64,000 bases of DNA from Paraphoma chrysanthemicola (lineage: Eukaryota > Ascomycota > Dothideomycetes > Pleosporales > Phaeosphaeriaceae). Under the pieces are notes generated by a model. That model was not told the DNA's origin. It worked only from the letters and a program-made list of their open reading frames with translations, and made no database searches. This document shows, piece by piece, positions 56,732 to 64,000 of this stretch. The DNA is taken from contig JAGMWG010000005.1 of the NCBI GenBank assembly GCA_020744225.1, positions 1,736,001 to 1,800,000 on the forward strand, written 5' to 3'. The position numbers and the translations under genes were made by a program. The first letter of the stretch is position 1. The number at the start of each line of letters is the position of its first letter.

Positions 56732-57598
56732 TTATGAGGTTCCTATGTGAACGTCAGCCGCTGATAATCCATGCACAATACTCGGTGCGTGGCATTTGGG
56801 AGTGTGCTCACCATTTGTCTTTGCTACACCCGACATCTTCGTATCCGCATGCACCTTGCCTAGGTACGCCTTGTTCCCTTCCGGTGTAGCCTTGATAGTC
56901 TCATCGCCTGGGTTCCAGTTCGCCGGACACACCTCGCCATACTTGTCTGTGAACTGGAAGGCGTCGATTAGGCGGAGTGTTTCGTCTACGGAGCGTCCGA
57001 CGGGGAGGTCGTTGATGGTGATCTGTATGGAGCTGTCAGTGCTTGTTCTCCCAGTAGCTGCATCGTGCGTTCTCATGCGAGTCGCGATCAAACCTACCTG
57101 TCTTACGACTCCATTAGGGTCGATCAAGAATAGCCCTCTTAGTGCAATGCCCTCTTCCTCAATCAAAACGCCATAGTCTTTGCTGATCTGGTGGTTCTTG
57201 TCACTCAGCAGCGGGATGTCAATCTTGCCCAGTCCACCATCCTTTCTGCTCGCATTCGTCCATGCGAGCAAACTGTACTCGGAGTCTGTGGAGGCGAAAA
57301 CGACACGGGCGCCGCGCGCAGCGAAATCGGCGGTTCGTTCACTGAAAGCGATGATCTCGGTTGGACATACGAAGGTCCAAGCCATGGGGACGAAGCCGAG
57401 GACCAGCCATTGCTTGGTGGATGTGAAAGCTGTAAGGGAGAGATCTGGGTGTTGTCAGACTAGCTGATTGGTGGTGGTGGTGTGATAGATTGCGCGGGGA
57501 AAGGTACCTTCAAAAGTGCCGTCCACTACGGCGGTCCCTGAAAAGTGCGGCGCTGGCTTTTGCACGCGGGCTTTTGGTGTGTATGCTGGAAACGCCAT
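56732..57598 (-). CDS. 2-Cys peroxiredoxin (thioredoxin peroxidase)
   Basis: Exons 57598-57508, 57429-57098, 57022-56812 and probably a last 11-base exon 56742-56732 give about 214 aa ending KTNGTS. Retention of the 69 bp last intron leaves the frame open with a 23-residue longer tail to the same stop. The peroxidatic Cys lies in FVCPTEI (C52) and the resolving Cys in GEVCPANWNPG (C173), with the typical-2-Cys set TDSEYSLLAWTN, GKIDIPLLSDKNHQISKDYGVL and RGLFLIDPNGVVRQ. The GGLG-type loop is present (RKDGGLGKID), but the C-terminal YF helix of eukaryotic overoxidation-sensitive enzymes is replaced by a short tail. It reduces hydrogen peroxide using thioredoxin in the cytosol. Confidence 0.92.
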
Positions 57599-58711
57599 GA
57601 TGATTGCTTGCTATCCGGGAATGCCTTGCGACAAGATTCGGGAGTCCGACGGCGTTATTGGTCTCGTAGCACGCAAAGGACCGTTCGGTGGTATAGTATT
57701 GCTTGGGGGTATCTAGGTATGCGACAGCTGATAATGAGTTTTACGTGTCAGCATATGCCGGTTGTTGTTCGGATGGGACAAATAGCGACAATGGCAGCTG
57801 GGTATAGGAGTACAAGAAGTCTACGAAGGGTATATAGGTATTCAAGTGTCTAAGTATCAGCAGACAATTTGCGACAGATGTCAAAACGCACGTCTCCTTT
57901 AGGCCTAGTCGCCGCGTCTGGTAAGCAAGCGTCCCACGTCGTTCGCGCTCGGCGCACATGGAGGAAAGGCTTTGGTGCTGAACACCTCGCAAGAGCCGCA
58001 AGTGGGAAGCTAACAAGGCGAAAAACGTCAGGCCACAGCACAAGTGCAGCGGGCCGTTGCAGAGCGCAAATTTCGTCATCGGCGTGTTCGGCATCAGGAG
58101 CGCTGGGAGTGCGTGGTCGAGGCCAGGCTTGCTGACGAACGAGGTTGCGGTGGTGCAAAAGACCGTCACATTACTTACCCGGCTGCTCATATCGCCATCC
58201 ACTCTAACGGAGGATTAGTCGATCTCGCTTGACGCAACGTCTTGACTGTCCGTCCGTCGCGCATAGTGAGATGTTCCCTCGTGGACCTACATTGCCTTCA
58301 GTACAGGAGTTGAGCACCTCAGACATCCTTAGCAAGTTTGGAGCAGCCCTGCATGTACCTGCATGCCTTGAGACGGCCGCGCATTAGGCGCAAGAATAGC
58401 GCCGTGATTGGCTGGGTGCTCCCGCCATGTCACGAGGACGCGCGCCACGGACGTGCGCTGATGCTGAAGCCCTGCCGCCTGGTCACGATGACTGATAGCT
58501 GTGTCTGGACTGCTGCACCAGTTGAGCGAGAATCCTGCAAAGTCTTTGAAGTGGAGTTTGACTCATAATCATCAAGTGGGACTCATTCGAAGGCCGATTG
58601 AGACCAAATCGGCAGATGACAAAGTGCACGGGTCTGAGACCAGAGTCTACAGAAGCCTGAGGACGAGTATTTCTCGCATTTTTGCATTGTGTTATATACA
58701 AATACAATTAT
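57599..58711. other. Intergenic region
   Basis: About 1.1 kb. The longest frame (57741-58202, minus) is Cys/Leu-rich without a domain and is treated as chance. No RNA gene or repeat was recognised. Confidence 0.45.
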
Positions 58712-60636
58712 CTAGGCACCGCCGGCTATGCGCCACGCCCTCAATGGTAGAGCCTGAATTCTCATCACAGCCGGTTTGATGTATCCCCAGAAGGTGACCA
58801 CACCGACAATAATACAGAGAATGTTCACGATGTAATAGCCATCTGTGGTGACTTGATACAACCCCCCGCCATCACGGCAGCGGTGCTTGTCTGCCTCGCC
58901 AGCACATGCAAAAGCCTGAGTAACGAGAGGTCCTTTGAGAAGTTCAGCTTTGGGTGGGTTTGTTGGTGGCATGCAGGTCGCCGCTGTGAACATGTCGACA
59001 GCCTTGAGGACGAAGAAGCGCGGGAAAGTACCGCCAAGATTTGACACACTGCAATAGAGTTAGCACCATGACTATGTTGAACGCCGAGAGAATACACATA
59101 CGTAGCAAGAAGCGTCATGTAGGTTCCCCCAATGACGGGATCCGAAATCTTGGCGTGGAAGGCGCTGACCGCAACAAACATGACCGTGTTCATGAAGGTT
59201 GACAATACATGCTCAGCTATGACGAGCAGCAGGAAGGATGCACCAGCGCCACCGGTAGGGAAGACCGAAACCACGAATTGTGCGAACCCTGCCGCTGCCA
59301 GCCGTCCGATGAAAGACCAACACCAGATATGCATGGGCGGATATGATTGACACCACTTTCCAATGTAGTAGCCAAGGAAAACTTCCACCGGAAAATCGAT
59401 GAGAATCACCAGCGAGAGCTGTTCTTGCTTCAGGCCCTTGTCCAGTAGCTTGAGGCTCGTAACCGCATCGTTGGCCTGAAACCCGATCTTCGCAATGAGG
59501 TGGATGATGATGAAGCTCTGGATGTTCTTGAGCTTCAAGATATTCCACATGATACGGTAGACCTCCATGATACCATCCGTGTTCTTGTCGCGATCCTCGC
59601 GTTTCATAAAAGCCAACCCAAACGTGACGACAAGATATGCCCAGCCCCAGAATGTGAGGTAACTGTCGAGCTCCATGAGCCCAGTCTCTCCGGGGGCATT
59701 CAGTGGACGGAACCATTTGTTGGCAAAGTCTTTGGAGTTGAATGCGAGGAAGACGGTGTACGAGAGGAACTGGCCAGCCGTTAAGCCGACAGTTTGTGCG
59801 GTCGAAGCGTATGCGAGGTTCTCCTTGGACAGCAGCGTGAGCGCCCAGCCATCTACAGCAATATCTTGTGTCGCGCAAAGAAAGACAAGCGCGAACCACC
59901 ACCAGGTAAAGTTCCAGACTGCGCCTTCGTTCTCACTAGCATCCTTCATCATACCGTTGATATGCTTGCCCAACCAGATCATCGAAAACCCGGAGATTGT
60001 CTGAATGGGCAAGATCCAGCTTTTGCGACGCCCGATCGACGGCGACCATACGGCGTCCACGATGGGGCTCCATAGCAACTTCAGCGAATATGGGTACGCC
60101 GCTAGCGAGAACACTCCAATAGCGGAGTAGGATACGGCGTTTTTCAGCAGGAATGGCACAGAGCCATGTGCCAGTCCCATGGGTATGCCTTGCAAAAAGT
60201 ATAGCAGGACCAGTAGCAGGAAGTTGCGCTGGTCCTTCTTGCTCAGTTCAAAGAAGCCCTTCGAAGGTCCTTCGTCCTCCGGGTTCAGCGGAGGTATTTC
60301 ATCGTCCAACGAAAACGAGGAGCTGCCCATGAGTGAGGCAGCTTGGCTAGAGGGAGAAGTGCCATCGATCGAATTGTGCTTGCGCCTATGCTCCAACACG
60401 ATACCGTTCATGTTTGCGCTGGTCGTATCTGCATGACCGTTACGCTTTTCTCGCAGTGAATCGGTCGAGCCCTGGCGTTGTACAGAAGCGCGGTTCTTCG
60501 ATCTGGATGCTCGTTTGCTCATTTGTGGTATTGGAGGTATGTAGTGCTTGGTATCGAGGGGTACGAAGTCGTTCGTGGGGTGGAAAGGGGATGTTGAACT
60601 AGGGCGAGAAAAGTGCGGTAGTGCTAGGGTCGACAA
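58712..60636 (-). CDS. Acetyl-CoA transporter, SLC33A1/AT-1 family
   Basis: Two exons, 60636-59102 and 59048-58712, give 623 aa. A disordered N-terminus of about 130 residues precedes a 12-helix major-facilitator fold. Family hallmarks are seen: RNFLLLVLLYFLQGIPMGL, KLLWSPIVDAVWSPSIGRRKSWI, ATQDIAVDGWALTLL, NLAYASTAQTVGLTAGQFLSYTVF, KIGFQANDAVTSLKLLDKGLKQEQL, DFPVEVFLGYYIGKW and GGTYMTLLATVSNLGGTFPRFF. The C-terminal part includes paired Cys in a loop (ATCMPP, QAFACAGEADKHRC). Animal AT-1 imports acetyl-CoA into the ER for protein and glycan acetylation, and the fungal protein probably does the same. A start 38 codons downstream (MSKRASRS) is possible. It is divergent from CENP-O. Confidence 0.9.
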
Positions 60637-60947
60637 GTAGTGGTAAAAGACCGAAAGAATCGAAAGGTAAGCTTGAAAAGCGACAGAGAAAGAACGAACG
60701 TGTTACAAATCGGCGGAATTACGTTGTTGCGGGCACCAGTCTGCAACGATGATGCCGCGGTCCCAAGTGGAGTGGGAGGAAGTTGAACCGTGTCCTCTCA
60801 GTGTGGAGGCGACCTGCAGGGAGCTAGATTCACGAACATCCCTGTCCGGCACGTGTTTACGCGACTGCCGACCGGGATGCAACGCGATCTGATGTCCACT
60901 GTTCAACTCAACTCCGTACAGTACGCCGCTCCAACGACTCCTCAATT
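60637..60947. promoter_or_regulatory. Divergent promoter transporter / CENP-O
   Basis: 311 bp between divergent starts. No motif was singled out. Confidence 0.4.
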
Positions 60948-61859
60948 ATGGCTACATTCGACGAGCTGGACGCTGACATCAGTGACCTCCACGCACGCAT
61001 AGCCACACTTCACGCGCATCGTGCAAACCTCGCATCAGTCCTGCTTTCACAACCCCACCTCGGTGCGCGTCTGCAGACACCCAAGCAGTCTACCACGTCT
61101 TCCGATGCTGCTAAGCGCGCTGTTGAGCTACAGTCGAAACGCAATCTTGAAAACATATATCGCGCCTGCGCAGGTGTTACTGCATGCAAAGTTCAAGATC
61201 CTGATCCGAATGCGATAAACAATGGAAACATACTCGGTGTTAGTATCGACGTAGCGATCGGTGGAAAGTTCATCGAGACATATCACGTCATGCTGAACTG
61301 GAAAGCGCATGACGAGAAAAAAGTGCTGAGGATACACAAACACACCATCCCGCCCTGCATACCGTTGCAGCAGCTGGCCAACAAGTGGCTACCACAAAAC
61401 GGAAAAGATGTCGACATAGACCCAGAGCAAGATCTCGTTCGCTTCGGGAAGCTACTGAGAAAAGAACTGGTCAGTTGGCACATGCGAGTGAAGGCCGTGG
61501 AGGAATTACGCAAAGAGGCCGGGCTTCCACGGAGATCGTCGAGACAGCAAGAAGAAATCGAATTTGAGCACACTGGCAAGATTTTGAATGCTTTTGTAAG
61601 CGACGACGAAGCAAGCTCAGATACGGAGGAGCTGCTTGCAGATGAAGATACAGCCCGGATATTCGACATTGAGTCGGATGGTGCAGCACGGCTGATCACC
61701 ATCACGTGGTCGGACCGACGGACCGCAGTACTAAGTGTCACAAAGGATGGTAGAGTTGAGAAGGCCGTCTGCCGAGCGAAAGATGGTAGCCGAGATCAAG
61801 CACTGAGTCGGAAAGCTATTGGACCTTTGAGAGGCCTGGTACGCCGCTTGAATGCTTGA
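60948..61859 (+). CDS. MCM21: Kinetochore protein CENP-O (Mcm21)
   Basis: A single exon of 303 aa. A short coiled coil (DELDADISDLHARIATLHAHRANL) is followed by the CENP-O double RWD region: NIYRACAGVTACKVQD, GNILGVSIDVAIGGKFIETYHVMLNW, VLRIHKHTIPPCIPLQQLANKWLP and ARLITITWSDRRTAVLSV. The IHKHTIPxCIPLxxLAxxxLP stretch is the most diagnostic piece. CENP-O/Mcm21 works in the COMA (CENP-O/P/Q/U) complex of the inner kinetochore and links centromeric nucleosomes to the outer kinetochore. A poorly conserved charged loop (SDDEASSDTEELLADEDT) lies between the two halves. No intron is evident. Confidence 0.85.
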   Translation: MATFDELDADISDLHARIATLHAHRANLASVLLSQPHLGARLQTPKQSTTSSDAAKRAVELQSKRNLENIYRACAGVTACKVQDPDPNAINNGNILGVSIDVAIGGKFIETYHVMLNWKAHDEKKVLRIHKHTIPPCIPLQQLANKWLPQNGKDVDIDPEQDLVRFGKLLRKELVSWHMRVKAVEELRKEAGLPRRSSRQQEEIEFEHTGKILNAFVSDDEASSDTEELLADEDTARIFDIESDGAARLITITWSDRRTAVLSVTKDGRVEKAVCRAKDGSRDQALSRKAIGPLRGLVRRLNA

Positions 61860-62011
61860 GAAGTTACTTATCGCTGGGGTATGGGTTGATGGTGATTTTC
61901 CGTGCGCACAAGGCGTTTTCAGCGAACCGTCCATTGGTTGGACTGGATGAAGGAGTATGGTCTTTCCTCTCGATACCCAAACTTCTCCGCAATTGAATTA
62001 CATACTGTCTG

Positions 62012-62748
62012 TCACAACTTCTTTATCTGCTTCCTTACCCGTCCGATCTCGATCTCCTGGTTCCTCAAATCGCGCGCTATGGTTGCCAGATCTGGAATGG
62101 GTCCTTCGACCGCTGCTGTGAAGGTTGACTGTGCAGACCGCAGAGCGGGCGGTACTAATATCCCAAACCACCGTAATGGGTCTCGAGCTTTTGCTGCACT
62201 CTGCTCTGTCGATGACTTCGCATCGTTGGCGTTGGAATCCGTTTCTTCTTCTTTCTCGGTTTGGGTGCTGTTCGTCTCCTTGGAATCTGCCACCACATCT
62301 CCCTGAGAAGCAATTGAGAAAAGGATGCGCTCTGTCGCACTCTCGTCTTCGTCTCCACGAACGTTCCTGAGCCAATCAGAACCCGAAGCTTGGAGTATGT
62401 GTGGCAAGGAGAATGACCTACACCCATCGAGTCGCCTGCATGCGCTCATCGTAGCTGTCCTGTCCATAATGCGTTGTTGAGCGGTTCTGGAAATTCGCTT
62501 GGGCCAAAGAAAGATAGCCCTGATTTAATATCAACACAACAAGATCAAAAGCGAAGAGCAACATCAAGTCTACTTACAGAGGACAATTGCTTCGAAAGCT
62601 GTTCTCTGGCTTTCTGGTACTCGTCCAGCGTGTGCAGGTACTTTTCCAGAAGCTGGTCTAACTTAGCGACCAAAGCATCTTTTTCGGAATTTCCGCCGCC
62701 ATGTGCAGACTTTGGAGAAGGGGCTGATTGTGACTGAACTTCAGCCAT
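62012..62748 (-). CDS. VMA22: V-ATPase assembly factor Vma22/CCDC115-like
   Basis: Three exons, 62748-62578, 62519-62422 and 62366-62012, join in frame to 207 aa. The N-terminal helix KLDQLLEKYLHTLDEYQKAREQL runs into GYLSLAQANFQNRS and QDSYDERMQATRWV, the Vma22 core. After an acidic linker the C-terminus reads DPLRWFGILVPPALRSAQSTFTAAVEGPIPDLATI, the CCDC115/Vma22 signature, ending in a basic coil (RVRKQIKKL). Vma22 works with Vma12 in the ER to assemble the V0 sector of the vacuolar ATPase. The middle exon is only 98 bp; the acceptor at 62366 (CTCAG/G) is chosen because the CTCCAAG site upstream does not keep the frame. It is divergent from SHY1. Confidence 0.8.
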
Positions 62749-62922
62749 ATTTTTCAACCTTATTAGAACAACGAGAGTGGTTGTTGTAAAGCAACAGTGG
62801 AGTGCCTGGAGCTCAAGCAGTCCAATCCCCATGCGTCACTAGCCTCGGAAGTCCGACATCAACTTTCAGAACATCGAGCATTTACACCACCATCCCACAT
62901 CTTTACCCCAACGACCACAACA
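62749..62922. promoter_or_regulatory. Divergent promoter VMA22 / SHY1
   Basis: 174 bp between the two ATGs, so any promoter must be compact and possibly shared. Confidence 0.45.
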
Positions 62923-64000
62923 ATGTCAAAACCAAGCCCCCTCCTCAATCTCTTTCGGCGATACTACTCCCAACATCTCCCCAATGCTTCACGTACAGCC
63001 CGCTTACGACCGCAATTCCACGCCCGCCCACAATGCCCACACTCCCGCTTCCAACCACGTATCCTCCTCCTCGCGCCCCGCCGCTCCGTAGGCGGCGGCC
63101 CCGGCCTCGACCCCAACTTCGTTTCAATCCTCGATCGGCCTGCAAAAATGGCACGTGTAGGCCGACAACATGGCCCTGGCTTGATCATTCTCGCCATCAT
63201 ACCCATCACCGCGTTCCTGCTCGGGTGCTGGCAGGTGCAGCGACTAGGCTGGAAGACCGAATTAGTTGCGCGATTCGAAGACCGATTGACGTTTCCGCCA
63301 CTGGAGTTACCGCTGCGGATCGACGAGAGTATGCTCGATGCGTTTGATTATCGGCGCGTGTTTGCGCGCGGACGGTTACGACATGATCAGGAGATTTTGA
63401 TTGGGCCACGGATACTGGATGGCGAGGAGGGGTATACTGTGATTACGCCGTTGGAGCGCACGGACGAGAGGGGGAATGTGCATAAGATATTGTGTTGTCG
63501 GGGGTGGATTAAGAAGGACACTGCGCCGCAGTGGTTTAGGAAGAATAGCGGTGGATTGCCGGAGGGAGAGGTTATGATTGAGGGGTTGTTGAGGATCCCG
63601 CCAAAGGGGAACATGTTTACGCCCAAGAATGAGCCGGAAAAGGGGAAGTGGTTCTTTCCGAGTGTGAATGAGATGGCAGAGCATACGGGGAGTCAGAGGG
63701 TGTGGGTGGAGGAGACGATGAGTAAGTTACTTGGATCAAGGGTGATGAAGTTGAAATTGGGTATCTAATACATGACAGCGCCGGACTTGCTCACGAACTA
63801 TGAGCGCGAGCCCAAGGGTGTACCGATTGGACGAGCGCCGACTGTGAACTTGCGAAACAACCATACGCAATACATCTTCACATGGTGGGTTCCCTTGTCC
63901 CAGGTGTGAATGCCATAACTAACAAGACCAGGTACGCCCTCAGCTTTGCGACATCAATCATGTTTTGGATGGTGGTTAAGAAGCCCATATCTGGCACTCA
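62923..64000 (+). CDS. SHY1: Cytochrome oxidase assembly factor Shy1/SURF1 (3' end outside window)
   Basis: Exons 62923-63721, 63779-63884 and 63932 onward; the gene runs off the window edge. The ATG at 62923 begins an Arg-rich mitochondrial presequence (LLNLFRRYYSQHLPNASRTARLR). The first inner-membrane helix (LIILAIIPITAFLLGCWQVQRLGWK) and SURF1 body follow: PPLELP, DYRRVFARGRLRHDQEILIGPR, GYTVITPLER, ILCCRGWIKKD and GKWFFPSVNEMAEHTG. After splicing, VNLRNNHTQYIFTWYALSFATSIMFWMVV gives the second helix. Shy1 acts in complex IV biogenesis, in heme a3 / Cox1 maturation at the inner membrane. The final residues are missing only because the window stops. Confidence 0.93.

Noticed and set aside
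57741..58202. 153-codon minus frame upstream of the peroxiredoxin
   Set aside because: Cys/Leu-rich without any family pattern. It lies in an intergenic stretch with a conflicting frame on the other strand.
62366..62421. VMA22 acceptor at CTCCAAG upstream of the chosen site
   Set aside because: It does not restore the reading frame of the acidic linker. CTCAG/G at 62366 does.

Overview
The window is nuclear DNA of a filamentous ascomycete. The evidence is many short introns (about 45-190 bp, GT..AG, often with a CTAAC/CTGAC-like branch site), compact genes on both strands, and a set of conserved fungal housekeeping proteins. The mixture (Tea1/KelA-type kelch protein, CarRA/CarB/CarX/opsin carotenoid genes, NLR-type N-terminal domain, Fot1/pogo transposon) fits Pezizomycotina. 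A Dothideomycete is my best guess, but the exact lineage cannot be read from the sequence.

Layout. 0-9 kb: a truncated NLR-like gene, an F-box/LRR-like gene, the divergent pair SSZ1 / RRP40, cytoplasmic AspRS and a coiled-coil protein. 10-15.6 kb: a GH43 glycosidase whose first splice junction does not resolve cleanly, retromer VPS5 and a hotdog thioesterase. 15.7-17.9 kb: a complete Fot1/pogo-type DNA transposon with long terminal inverted repeats, a TA target duplication and an open transposase. 19-26 kb: an Egghead/BRE-3-like glycosyltransferase, a helical-repeat protein and two lineage-type unknowns. 26-36 kb: KelA/Tea1 and KOG1 (Raptor) head to head. 37-38 kb: a secreted histidine-phosphatase-like protein.

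39-48 kb is the most distinctive block: four adjacent genes covering a retinal pathway and its user. CarRA (phytoene synthase/lycopene cyclase) and CarB (phytoene desaturase) make beta-carotene, CarX cleaves it to retinal, and a microbial-type opsin keeps all residues expected of a light-driven proton pump. CarX and CarRA share a 499 bp divergent promoter carrying GATCGATC and a perfect TGACGTCA palindrome. This is the carRA/carB/carX/carO arrangement known from Fusarium, so the system type is not new.

48-64 kb returns to housekeeping genes: GPI2/PIG-C (3' end overlapping an F-box-like gene), a proline/glycine-rich annexin, a protein with two telobox Myb domains, 2-Cys peroxiredoxin, an SLC33-type acetyl-CoA transporter, CENP-O/Mcm21, a VMA22-like V-ATPase assembly factor and SHY1/SURF1 (cut by the window end). 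I saw no tRNA, rRNA or CRISPR array. I did not find a wholly new system. The strongest second-look items are the retinal/opsin cluster with its shared promoter, the intact transposon, the GH43 splice problem, the double-telobox protein and the degenerate histidine phosphatase.
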